Positions 43,421 through 55,300 of a stretch of DNA of 64,000 bases are shown here, one piece after another. Position numbers and translations under genes: made by a program. Position 1 is the stretch's first letter. Each line of letters starts with the position of its first letter. Origin of the DNA: Lithospermum erythrorhizon (lineage: Eukaryota; Streptophyta; Magnoliopsida; Boraginales; Boraginaceae); NCBI GenBank assembly GCA_019722365.1, contig JADFUC010000395.1:124001-188000 (forward strand). Reading direction: 5' to 3'. The notes under the pieces were generated by a model. It searched no databases, was not told where the DNA came from, and saw only the letters and a program-made list of their open reading frames with translations.

Positions 43421-44616
43421 AACATAGATATCCCTTTTCCTATTTTCCCGTCTAGCACTCCCGAGCCCCTCTCCACTTTCCCCCGATCCTCCCCCGTAAT
43501 ATTGAGGACCACCTGGGTCCTTGACTTCCTCTCTGACGAGATTCTATGGATGTATTCTTTCAATCGCCTCTCGGACGAAGCCTCTCACCCCAATCTTCAG
43601 TGTCGCGCTTGTCGTGTCACATGATTCGTGGTCTTTGTTATATTGGTAGAATTTGGTCCTTTACTTTTTAGCATCGAGTAAACTCTTTAGTCCTTTTTAT
43701 CGACTCGATCGGAGTGTTTCTTTTTGTCGGCTTCAGACGAGCTTCCATTTGGATCAAGTGCATATCAAAGCTCAACTTGAGGATTTTTGATCCGTCCATC
43801 ACCGAACCGACCATATCATCATTGGCTTAATTACAAGGCAGACTTGCATTAAGAAAAGTCAACCCGCTTCTTTTCTCATCATAAATAATGGAACTAAACG
43901 GAAGTAACGACAATCGCTCGACGGGGAAGGATGACTAAACCTAAATAATCCGTCGACCGACCACCGAAAATGTCCCAAACTAATGCCCAAGAGATCTGTC
44001 AACTTGTATCCGGAGGAACCATGCTCCGAGGCGGGGAGTTCTTCACCTCCTGAGATGGCGTATTGATATAAGGGCTTACCGAGACCATAAAGAATCCGGC
44101 CCCGCAATACTCTCACGGAAGAATCCCCGCTGGGAGGGAGAATCCCATGGAATTATAAGTAACTGCCTTATAATTTGTAAAGAGACCTATACTCATAATC
44201 CCATGGTCCGATGTGGCCAATGAGCTTCGTCAGAGGGACAACAAGTTCGACACGACGCTGATTTGCACCGAGGCGCGGTTCGGCCCCATCCACGACGTCA
44301 GCGGGGCGGTCCCACAAATGGGCAAAGCGGATACCCTCTCGTAAAGTAGCAGGCAAGCGCGGTGGACAACACGGAGTCGCTCCATTCGTGCCCCTTCTAG
44401 CCCGAGATTCGGAGCGTAGTCACGCCGGGCGTAATTTAAGTTCTCCCCATGTTCATCAAATTCATAGGGAAGATGGATCCGTAGGAACATGCACGGAATT
44501 CCAATCCCAAATGTCCTTCCATCACCCCTGGCCAAAGAGGGTATACTATGAGCCTTCCTTTAGTCTCGCTGCACGCAGGTCAAATGGTTCAACCGCCATC
44601 TAACGGATGCATCACC

Positions 44617-44868
44617 TCCTTCGAGGAGCTCAAGAAACGATTCACTAGAACCTACACGGACGGGGCGGGTCCTAGATAAGTGACGAACATTCCCTCGATT
44701 TACTCATCAAGTAGGGAGTCCGAGTCAATCGCGTCCTTTCAGGAGCGTTTCCAGACAGAGTTCAACCTCATTCCCGAGGCGGACCAGAAGATTGCGGTTA
44801 TCGCCTTTGTGTAAGGGTTGCAGATGGGTAAATTCAAGGAGTCGCTATCCGCTAAGCAGCCTCTGTGA
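44617..44868 (+). pseudogene. Ty3 gag core (Retrotrans_gag) with in-frame stops
   Basis: One frame reads SFEELKKRFTRTYTDGAGPR, a TAA, VTNIPSIYSSSRESESIASF and onward through QERFQTEFNLIPEADQKIAV, then a TAA and GLQMGKFKESLSAKQP. The F...R.....YF.........L...Q...ESL..F..RF pattern is the plant Ty3 gag core. Further on, 45,168-45,200 gives MSKFCQYHKDHCTT, matching the usual 'YC.YH...GHTT..C' segment before protease. The two stops lie in otherwise clean sequence. Confidence 0.7.
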
Positions 44869-45229
44869 TCCTGAGAAATGTCAACGAGCCGGGCCTACAA
44901 GTACACTCGGATCGAGGAGGCCAAAAAGAGTCGAGAAGCGGGCGTGGAAAATGCCCAAATGAGATAGCTCCATTTACTTGGGCCCGAACCTAAAAGGCGG
45001 AGTGATTTGGACATGATTTGGGCGCCCGTCAAAGCCTATTCCAAGGCCGATTTACTGTTGGTGGCCTTCTCACGCCTGTAGCACCCGAGAAAATGGAAGG
45101 AGGCTAAATAGACGACAAGTGACGCTACTGCACCACCTCGCGTAAGATGCCTTAGAACAAGAAGGATATGAGCAAATTCTGCCAATATCACAAAGATCAC
45201 TGCACGACACCGGCGACTCCGACACTCAA

Positions 45230-46225
45230 GATTGAGATCGGTGGCTTCAAGATCGAGATCGGTGGCTCATCCGCACGGGCAACAGAATACGTCCATAAGG
45301 AAACTCAAAGCGTGAATAGGCGCTTTGATAGAGAGAAGTCAAGGACCCCGACTGTCCTACCAGAGGGCGCGAGGTGTGAGGAGACTCCTGAGCCGATGTA
45401 ATTTATTTTGATAAAGTGGGATATCTATGTCGTGACGGCAGGAGCGCGCCCTAAGTTTCCGGACTTATCCTTCTCCCGCAAAGGATTTCGCGGATATAAC
45501 GCTCACGTAGATCCACTAGCTGATCACACCGCGATTGCTAACTTTGAAATTTGTCGATGATAGTGGAAATCGAAGTCTTCGCGGGATATCCCGTTCGGAT
45601 GTTCAATTAAATCGGGACGCAGCCTGGCGCAGATCCGCCGGTACCATTCGATTTTTAGGGTTTATGAGACGCGCGAGCCTTTTGTGCACGGGCAAACCTC
45701 ATAGTGATGATCACACTCAAGATCGAGGATTGAGAAGCTCTCGGCATCATCGGTGGCTCATCCGCATTTGTGGCATTGAAATAATACGTCCATAAGGAAA
45801 CTCAAAGCGTGAATAGGCGCTCTGATAGAGAGAAGTCAAGGACCCCGACGTCCCTCCTGTAGGCGAGTGGGGGAGAGACCCGAGTGATAGACCCGGGAGT
45901 TGATAGTGCGGATATCTACGTCATGATCGGGCAGTGAGCGCCTTTAAGTTTCCGACTTATCCTTCTCCCGCAAGGATTTTGAAGCGGATAACGCCTCATT
46001 ATGATCCACCAGCCATCACACCAAAGGATCGCTAACTTTGAACGGGTCATATGATAGTGGAAACCGGAAGCCCTGCGGATATCCCGCCTCGGACGCCACC
46101 GAAATCGGGAGGAGCCGGCGCAGATCCGCCGGTAGCCATCTTCGACATTTTTAGGGTTTACGTGAGACGCTGTGAGCCCTTTAGGCATGGAAAACCTCAT
46201 AGTGACAATGGGCAAGACTCAAGAT
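45230..46225 (+). repeat. ~495-bp tandem duplication over the protease region
   Basis: Copy 1 is about 45,230-45,725 and copy 2 about 45,726-46,225. Ordered shared words: 'ggtggctcatccgca' (45,261 and 45,751), 'cataaggaaactcaaagcg' (45,294 and 45,791), 'gacttatccttctcccgcaa' (45,462 and 45,953) and 'cctcatagtgat/ca' (45,697 and 46,195). Both copies code for the FPDLSFSRK..GYNAH.DP....IANFE protease approach. Copy 2 keeps the active-site-like MIVETGSPADI; in copy 1 it is scrambled. The two copies have different small indels. Confidence 0.8.
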
Positions 46226-47022
46226 CGTGCCAATGTAAGACGCGGAATTTACCATCGCGGATTACGTTAGAAGGGGCTTACAATGGAATTATCATGTCTG
46301 TGACACAGCTCAAGGTCGCTAGTTTCCTTGATTAATCTAAATGAAGTTCCCAAACGCCGAGCATGGATCGAGAAATATAGGGGAGCCAGAAGAAGGCGAG
46401 AGGATGCTACTTAGCCTCCACCAAATGGATTAAGGCGCAGATGGAGACAGGTTCCAAGTCTAGAAAGCCGGAGGAGACACGAGACCGGAACGTGTGCACC
46501 CTGCAGGTTCCGGAGGAGAGCCCCAAGAAGGGAAGGCCACATGAGGAGATCCGGAGTGTCCCTTTCGATGAGAAGGAACCGTATGTCTTCAGATCAAATG
46601 ACGCTGGGGGCGTAACAAGGAGATGCTAATCCGGTAATCGTAGAGTACTACAAGATATTCCGCTGGGAGGTAAAGGATATGTCTGGGTGGATCCAGGCGC
46701 TGGGTCCACCGTTGTATAAACCTCTTACATAAGCCCATCAAGCAAAAAGCAGGACATTCTCGATGGTGAAGCGGCCACGCCATCCACGGCAGGAGGCGGA
46801 AAAACCGCTAATGTGTACTGACCACCAAGATCAAATGCCTCGCCCAAAGTCCAATATCGATAGGGTCAAGCACCCAAAGATTGGGTACGTGGTGGGACTT
46901 CTGACGCCTCCGGGTATCACTAGATATTCATTTCCAGGAAGACGTGGAGAAAACCGTGATTCAGAATCTGGCGCGACATTTATCGTTGGAAGGTCAGCGG
47001 CCTTAGGCTCAAGAACGTGGGC

Positions 47023-47152
47023 GCCACGCATCAGAGAATGGTCAATAAGGTGCGCCCTCCCGATCGGCCGCACACGGAGATTTATGTAGATGACATGCTC
47101 ATCAAGAGCCGGGAAGCGGATGACCATGAGGCCAACCTCCGCGAGCTGACAA
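47023..47152 (+). pseudogene. Ty3 reverse transcriptase active-site segment
   Basis: A clean frame reads ATHQRMVNKVRPPDRPHTE, then IYVDDMLIKSREADDHEANL and RELT. ATYQR.VN.VF and the catalytic YVDDMLIKS are hallmarks of plant Ty3 RT. Before it, in the same frame, RLKNVG fits 'PFGLKNVG'. Beyond 47,152 the frame breaks, but LLNPDKAAF and LGYM-like pieces of the connection domain can still be read to about 47.25 kb. Confidence 0.75.
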
Positions 47153-48599
47153 CCTAAGCGTATAAGTCTTTGCTCAATCCAGATAAAGCTGCCTTTTGGC
47201 ATGACCTCTAGGAAGTTCCTCGGATATATGATTAGCCAAAGGAATGAGCGAATCCTGATAAGATAGTAGGGTACAGCCGTGCACCGTCCAAATACCTAAA
47301 GGAAGCTTAACGCCGACAAGCGAGGATGGCAAATTTAATACTGTTCATATCTCATGGGGATCTGAGTTCACCAAGCAAAGCCATCAAAAAAGGGAAGCGA
47401 ATTTGAATGGCCTTCGAGGATGGGGTTGTTCCAAAAGTCATGCATACCATGTCTCCTCATTGCTGTCTGCCGGGCAGTGGGGATGTCTCGCAGCTCTATT
47501 TCGCGGTCTCCCGAAGCCGCCCTCAAGAATGTTCTCATCCAAAGAGTAGAGCAGTGCCCAGAGGCCGGTGTGCCTATGTCACCGAGTAGAGCCTGAGACA
47601 AGTACCCTTTGATAGAGAAGCTAGTATATGCCCTTGTTGTCGCTGCCCGTAAGCTCAAGCCTTACTGGTTTACATCCGGAAGTGTGTCAATGACCAATAA
47701 CCTCACGAAAATGCTCGAGAATTCCCAAATGATCCCCGACGGATCGCTAAACGGGCTATAAAGCTCTTAGCGAAGTTCGACCCTCCGGCTACAAGCCGTG
47801 AACGAGCATCGCGCACACGCGCTGGCGCATTTCATGGTGGAGTGCACCCAGTACGGTTCCTCGACGAGCAGCCATATCTCGAGTTTGTCAACGTGATCGA
47901 GGCCACCCAAGAAAGTTCTAGTTGCTATAAAGACGGTGCCAAGAATCAGCAGTGATTGGGACCACGTCATGGCCCCGAGGTAATAAAGATAGAGTATGCC
48001 TCGAGATTCGCCTCTCCAACCACGAATACGATTTATAATTTAAGCACTTACCAATGGTCTTCATTAGCAAATGCTTTGTGAGACGTAGCAATATCCATAT
48101 AGTGATGCATCAAGTTAGCTGTTAAAGGCCATGGCGGAAATTTCAAATTGACTCAAGCTGAAAGGGAATGGCCGGTAGGTACCAGCAGGTCCGAGGCTTG
48201 GCTGCATTTCTATCCCTTGCATCACGAAACATGCCCCCGAGAAAGTGGGAATCGGTGAGGCGACAAGTTATCCTGGGCTGACACAAATATGCTATTTTTA
48301 GACTCTCCAATCCACTGAAGCGGGCGCAGAAGAGTCTTCGTGACGGGCGAGGTAATGGATAACGCCTCGAGGGCGAGGAACCACCCGAGCCACGGCAAAT
48401 ACCAAACTATCATGGAATTTCTAATCTAAGAGGCCTTGGCTGGATGGGCCCTCTATGTGAGATCTTTCCAGATCCGGCCGTCAAGGGTATGTAAACCGAG
48501 AATACTACGGGCGGTCAAGAAACGCATGGGCACGCGAAAGCAATTATAATGGAAAAGCCCTAACAGCGAAGATCCTATGATCGGTGATTATTCTGCCAT

Positions 48600-49480
48600 C
48601 CTGTAGGAGTGACGCCAGACCACTTGGGCGTGGAGATGCGATTCATGCTAGAGGCACGCCAGCATCCATCACCAGCAACCACATGAAATGGTTAGTATCC
48701 TTTGCCCGATACCTTCTATTAGTGAGCTGAGAGCAATGGGACCTCCTCAAGGATGCTCGGGCAAGAGGGAAAAGTTATCGGTGGGCAAAGGGACTACTTC
48801 ACCAAATGGGTGGCTGCCGCTGGGCTCGACAAGATTCGAGCAAGTGCAGGCCTGGGCTGAGGGAGATCTTCAGCTCAGCCTGGTGTGCCCCCCCGGGCGC
48901 CCGGGTCACCGACAACGGGACTTAATTCACGGTCGGTAGGATTGAAGATCTATGCTTGGAGCTGGATATGAACAGTAAAAGCTTTAAAGGTCGCATCCTC
49001 AGCCGTGCAGGCGACGAACCGCAATCTTCAAGAGCAAAGCGACCTGTGAGGGTGAGGCGTGATCAAGAGCTCCCATCAGCATTTTGGTCGCTTCGGACGA
49101 CCCTAAATTCAATCACCGGAGAGATCCCTTTAGCCTCGTGTATGGATCTCGATGTCTGCTTACGCCGTAGATTCACTTGCATGTGGCTTTCCGCGTGAGT
49201 TTCTACGACGAGTTAGCTAATGGAAAGAGTCAGCCAATCTCGACCTCGCTTGAAGAGAAAAGGGCTACCGAGGCCGAGGCAAGAGAAGCCGTTCGGAAAG
49301 ACACTCCTACTGAGATCTCGGCTTGAGAGCAAAGAGAAGATCTCATTTTTCACGGGAAGCCCGGAAAGTTCGGAGTCTCTCCCGAGAGCCTATACATTAT
49401 CCCCAGGGTCATGGGGCCGGTCACGTATAAATTAGAAACCTCATGGCGCCAAAGGCGATCATGGAACGTATGCTACCCGA
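48600..49480 (+). pseudogene. Ty3 integrase and C-terminal tail, fragmented
   Basis: Plus-strand pieces in order: DYFTKWVAAAGLDKIRA (about 48,792-48,845) from the integrase core. RVTDNGT-like sequence split by a frameshift near 48.9 kb, then GRIEDLCLELDMN. LPSAFWSLRTTLNSITGEIP (about 49,070-49,130), the 'LP.VLWA.RTTP...TGETP' motif. ELANGKSQPISTSLEEKRA and later GPVTYKLE of the tail. All belong to the Ty3 integrase, with at least four frame changes. Confidence 0.7.
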
Positions 49481-49499
49481 GAAATACTATGTAAGCCCA

Positions 49500-51003
49500 T
49501 TTCGTTGGTTTGTTTCCTTGGAATAAAAAATAATTTATTCATTTAAAATTGCCTGGGCAATTTAACAGTTTGCGGCATAGAGTATCAATTCATGTAATGG
49601 CTACCACGAGTAGCTCGAACAAGAAAGCTTGGTGTAATTTACCAAATGTTTGAGTATATCCTACCGCCTAACCGATTAGGGGGAACCAAATCCCCTTACA
49701 TCGATGCGATGAGGTTACGGATAAATAGAATGTCTTATGTACAATCCACTCCCACGTTGTAAGCATCCAAATTTTATGGTACGAAAAACATTGGGAGGAT
49801 CCGGCCCGGAAGAGACAGATAAAATTCCTTAATGAGGGACTCTAAAGGCCATAAACGGCCGAGATCCTCCCCCCGAATCGAAAAGGTCAGGCCAAGGCCA
49901 ACACGGAAGAAGTAGCATCAAACAAAACTAGAACTAAAGACAATATCAAGAGAACGTATGAACGAAGACGTAATGGCAAATGAAAGGAAGGAAAGAACAA
50001 CGGAAAATTATATTAATAACCCCCCAGGAAGAGGAGCGAGGAGTACATGATTACAAAAAATAGAAAACCCTCCCGCCAAGCGGCCGGGAGGATTCTTAAA
50101 GAATTGGGTATGGAGTCATGATGTCCAAATTATCCAAATTGAGAACTGCTAAGTCTATACTCCGTAGCCAAGCAAGCGGAGTGTTGGAACTCGGTCCTAA
50201 AAATTTAGGATTTAAGTCCGATAGGACAACGACACCAATATGGCTGCACCGGGTGGGCTGCTCCCTTTGCACAGTCAGCGCAGCCCACTTTCTTTTGGCG
50301 AGCAATACGGGCGGCTTGATGAGCAACATCCCTCTCCTCCGTGGCTTTTCCATCATCCCCGTCCATTTGTGTGTGGGCCCAATCATCATGGACCGACCGA
50401 CTATTCTAATTTATTTGTGGATTATCATAAAAGGTAAACCTTGAGGACAAATGAAGTAAGTTCACTTCGAGCACCCAAAACTCTATTTCTTTAAGCTAAA
50501 CTCTTTCGACATCTCTTTATCGATACGATCGCTTCTGAGTGTTCTTGGCGGGCAACCGTCCTTGTTTTTTCAAGAGCTTCCATTTGATCAAGGCCATCGA
50601 AGCTCAACTTGAGGACTTCGCGATCAAGCCCATCACCGAAACCGACCAGCCATCATATAGTTATCCGCATCATTTGTCGAAATTTCGATACCCATTATTA
50701 TCGTGAAAATTTATCATGCTCATTATAGTCGTAATTACTTGGCCCTCGATTGCTCCCTCAAAATTACCTTAATTGAGCTCGCGCAGCCGTTAGTTGCCAA
50801 CCCACTCTCTTCCTATCGATAGGTGGACGGCTCGGCCTTTAGTATCGGGCCTCGCACTCGCCCATCCGTGTTCCGCGCCCATTTATTCACGGCTTGCCAT
50901 CATCCCGGGTCCGCTCTTGCGTAGGGCCCAATCATCATGTGGACCGATCCTCGACCAAATTCCATTTTATTTATGAAATTATCACCCTTCTTTATGTATC
51001 CAT
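49500..51003. other. 3' untranslated and LTR-like sequence after the Ty3 element
   Basis: No host gene. It contains the right LTR piece (50,490-50,665). A phrase 'gggcccaatcatcat' plus 'ggaccga' occurs twice (about 50,379 and 50,927, roughly 550 bp apart), so a second partial duplication is likely here. Open frames of 60-108 codons on both strands have no domain. Confidence 0.45.
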
Positions 51004-51086
51004 TAACAAGTTGAACCCTTGCATAACTTTTTTATTAGACCATCTAACAAGTTGAACCCTTTGCATAACTTTTTTATTAGACCATC
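51004..51086. repeat. 41/42-bp tandem duplication
   Basis: Units 51,004-51,044 and 51,045-51,086 run 'taacaagttgaaccc' to 'attagaccatc' and differ only by one T. This marks the border between transposon debris and the TERT upstream region. Confidence 0.9.
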
Positions 51087-52303
51087 CTCACCTAGATTAG
51101 TTGCTTCTCAACCATGAAAGGCAAGAAATCTGGAAAGCTGTCGATTCTTCAGAAGTTGGTTTAGATAAGAAGACGGGGTGACGCGAGCGAATGGATAATG
51201 GACGAAAGCGGAGTCAGTTTATTTATTTTTATTCTTTATTTCTTTACTAAGGTATAATAATGTTATGAATAAGAAATATTTTTTTGTAGTAACACATGAA
51301 CTTTTGTGAATATTACCTATATAAAATCAATTTTTGTCAGAGCGCATCTCAACTTTTATATTTTCCCCTTCAAAAAATTAATATTTTTAATATTACTAAG
51401 TTTGCCATTAAGTTAAGGAATTCATTTCTCTCTAGAACTCAAATGGAAGTCAACATCTCAAAAAGACGCATTAAAGTTTAGTAAAAATAATGCCTACTTT
51501 AAAAGATTAAAAGTTTTATGTACCTATTTGAGATGATATCAGTAGTTCAGGTGTCTATATGAAATTTAGCTTGAAGAAAAATGAATAATAGTAAAATTTT
51601 ATCATATATTCCTTGTTTTCAATTTTCCAACTTCTTTATAAGGTAATTTCAAAGTAGACACCGAGGGAGTATTAATTAATCAAAGTCAATAATGTTTTCT
51701 CACTTCACTTATAACAATACTCCAATTATAATGTAAAAATTATTTGACACATAACAAAAAAATTGAACTGTAAAAATCGTTAGCCTTAATCAATCAACAT
51801 AATCACTTATTTATAAATCACAATTTACTTAATTTGACATTATGTAATCTGCCCAGATTCAATTTATACAAACAATGATGTAATTGATATTATGACTTAA
51901 TTTTTGAAATGCATTATTGGGAAGAAAAAAAAAAAAAATCAAATTTTGAGGTATTTAAAATTTTTAGTTCAAACTGAAACAACATGCACACACCCAAATA
52001 AATACTTTTTGAAAAAGATTTCTAAACGACTATTTTACCCTAAACATAATTTTTATAACTACCACACTTACAAATGGGGAGGGCAAAACTGCATTTCACC
52101 CTTAATTTTTACTGCTGCGCGTATAACAGCTCAAAGTTCAAATCTATTTCTAAGGCAAAATTGTATTTGTGCTTTGAAAATAATATTGGAAAAATCGGTA
52201 TTAAAGCCCAAAACCCAGAAAAGTTAAAGCTTCTAAGACACACTTGTTCCCATTGCATCAAATTCCATCTTCAATGCAAGTACTGAACCATCTCCCACCT
52301 CCA
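51087..52303 (+). promoter_or_regulatory. TERT: TERT upstream region
   Basis: About 1.2 kb of AT-rich DNA without a gene of its own. An 'accgagggagtattaa' half of a Stowaway-like terminus lies at about 51,659. A TGGGCT (site II type) core lies on the minus strand at 52,205-52,210, about 95 bp before the start codon. Such cores are common in promoters of genes active in dividing cells, but one hexamer proves little. No canonical TATA box is obvious close to the gene. Confidence 0.35.
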
Positions 52304-55300
52304 ATGGCTAAAAACAAGAAGAAAACCCATAAAGTCCCACTAGTTCTATGGAGGATATTCAAGAAACGAGTCCACACACTAGCCGAGACCATAATATCCC
52401 AAATCCCATCTCCACCTCAAAATCCATTGAAATGCAGGTGCAAGGGACGGGGGTGCCTAGGCTGCATTCCAAGGGACAAACTAATGTCCTTTATTTTGAG
52501 ACAAAGGGACTCTTCTGAGTATGGGAGTCTGCTTAGGAATTGCTTTGTCGTCGTCTCGGAAAATGCTCCCATGGTTTCTGTATATGATCATCGCTCTCAT
52601 TGGAACCAATTACAGGTAATTTTTATATAGAAGTGAGGAAGGAATGAATAAAAGAAAAACAAACAAACCTATAAAAATTTAGGGGGAACCAAATTGTTTA
52701 TCAAAAAATGTATATTAAAATACTCCGTATTATTTTTCTATAGTACATATTTATTTTTCGAAATTTTTTGATTACCATTGTATCATGCTTTCGCCTACTT
52801 CCAACAGTGTCTATGTATTTGCTCATGATGTATTATAGTACCGTATATGTGAGTGTATCCGTGTAGTAGGATCTGTATGCGTTTCTGAAGTTTTGGCGGG
52901 AAAATTAGAGGGGACATTTTGGGGGAATTGTCAAGATTATTAATTTTTCGTATATTTTTTTTTTAGTTTTTATCATATTTTAAAAAAAAATTCATACATA
53001 CCACCCATTTTTGGGATAAAAATGAGGAGAATAGATCATTGATTCTTGTCATATACTCCATACTATTTACATACTCCGTATTACTTACTCCGGGTATATT
53101 ACTCTTTTGTAATGATGGATGGTTTAGTTTTGAAATTTTAAAATTTTATTCCTAATAGATAATTTTTGAATTTGACATACTTTATAAAACATTAAATTTA
53201 TTTAAATTAATTTTTTATTATTATTTGGGGGGCTAATTGATAGTATATTTTTTTTATAAAAAAACTTATAATTATATACATAAATTCTAAAAAATTTGAA
53301 ATTGAGGAGGTCTCTTGTTCCTTTTATTTGTTCTAACCAAAGTTGTGAATAAGCGTTCGCGATCGCTGACAAAGCCTCAAAAGCTATACATATTATATAG
53401 ATATGTGGTACAAATTTAGTAATACTTGTAAACATTTAGTTAAATTCTTGTGTTTATAACGTGAGAACATTCCATGATATTAAATATGCAAGCGTGCATA
53501 GTTAAGGTATCCGACAAACATGCATAAAAAAATATCCTTCAATACAATTGAAAAGACAAACATGCATCAACAATCATCATTTTCCAACTCTTCGGGCACA
53601 TTTTGTTGGTTTGTATCCCACAAAGGAGTGATCTCTTCTTACAATTCACAAATCATGAGAATTCTCTTTTTAACCTGACGGCCGAGAAGATGAAAGATTC
53701 TTATTTGATCTAAGATCTCATGCATTTAGATGCGCATCTCTCTACTTGTCAATCCCCCACCGACCATTATCCACATCGTTGATGCGGACACTAGTATCAT
53801 AAGATATATGCATCGGTATACGGTCGGCCGCTCGCTAGATGAATGTGCTCATTTCGACACGTCAAGTGTCGCCTTGCGTAATTGTCCTCGCCTCTTCAAG
53901 CTCGATTGTATTTGATATACACCAAATAATTCAAGCGACTGCAGGCGTGCACATTCCCTCTTTTCACTATGAGGCTTCTCTTATTGATAAGAAAAATTAA
54001 TATTAAAAAACCAATAAGAAAAATGAATGAAAACTATATAAAGTTAAGCAAATCTTACATGTTCAAAAACACTATAGTTTGCTCACGTCGAGGAGGAACT
54101 ATAAACAAGACTCAAAGTGGTACAACAAATTTTTTTTGCAAGTTAGGTGATGATGCGCCCATAGTTACTTTACTTAAATGTTGTCATATTGAATATAATA
54201 TTAGTAACACATTAAAGAGAATATAATATAATATTGAAAAGATAAATAAAGTTTACCTGGTGATATTTTAATTATCAGTCGAGCTGCTAAGCTACGGAAA
54301 ATAAATCCTCGAGGATCTATGTACATTTTAATTCATAATAATTTTTATCCTAAATATATAAATACAATTTATCATGAATTGAATGAAGTCGAGCCGATCT
54401 CAAGTCATCGGTTTCTAGAGTTGTATAAACAAATTCGGATTAAGATAAAATCCCCTCTTGCGTCACGAGGGCTTATGTAATTAGTGCCCATCTGCTTATC
54501 AATAATTGTGAAAACATCCTTACTTCTTGCATTATTAAATGAAACGATTTCTTAATAATTGTGCCGCTAAGTCCATGGCTTAATAAATATATAAGCGGGC
54601 TTTTGTTCTCCATCTACCATACGCAACACACTCACCAGGGGAGGATGTCAGCGAGTTAGCCGAGGGAAGGGCGGCGAGGAGATCGATTTCCGGAGTTGAC
54701 CTAAGGGAGGATTTGGGATGGTTGAAAAGAAATAAATAAGGAAAAAATAAAAGATTAAGGTTTGATTTAGAAGGAATTGGGGAAAGAAAAAAAATAGAAA
54801 AATCGACTTCCGATCCGCCGTTATAGCGCCGCGATTTAGAAGTATGGTTCTAACCTCCGTCACTGAAACGAAGGATATTTAGATTCTAGATTATTAATGG
54901 GTGTCTATGAAACGTTTCGAAATACTTAATTTTGCATGTATAATTCTTTGACTCTTGATAAAATTTGTGTTTCAGATTGTGAGAAGAACTATAGAGAAAA
55001 TAATGGGGAGATGCCCTGCTAATTTAATTTGCACTGGCTTTGACAAGGTAACTAATATGCTCTATTCTTAATACGCCCTTTTTAGTCAGAACTATATGTC
55101 AGCCAAAAAAACATCTACTATTACACATGTTTTTGGTTCATACATGAATAAAATGGACTTATTCGATCACTAATGTTTAACTTTCGACCATTTTTTTTCA
55201 CCTTATTCCTGGGGATGTACAAGTAATGAATTTATTCATTCAGAGATTTCCTTCCCTAGTTATCACTTTTTCCCTTCTACTTGCCATTGTTTATTTGTCA

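Larger units (their letters stand above)
43640..50670 (+). mobile_element. Ty3/Gypsy retrotransposon, plus strand, heavily mutated
   Basis: LTR-like direct repeats lie at about 43,655-43,850 and 50,490-50,665; both contain 'gagcttccatttg', 'gaagctcaacttgagga' and 'cccatcaccgaaaccgacc'-type blocks. Between them the plus strand shows the usual Ty3 order: gag (44.6-45.2 kb), protease (45.5-46.1 kb), RT (46.7-47.3 kb), RNase H (47.9-48.1 kb), integrase (48.6-49.2 kb) and the C-terminal tail (49.2-49.5 kb). Every domain has frameshifts or stops. The region is clearly GC-richer than its surroundings. It is an internally rearranged, non-functional copy. Confidence 0.75.
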
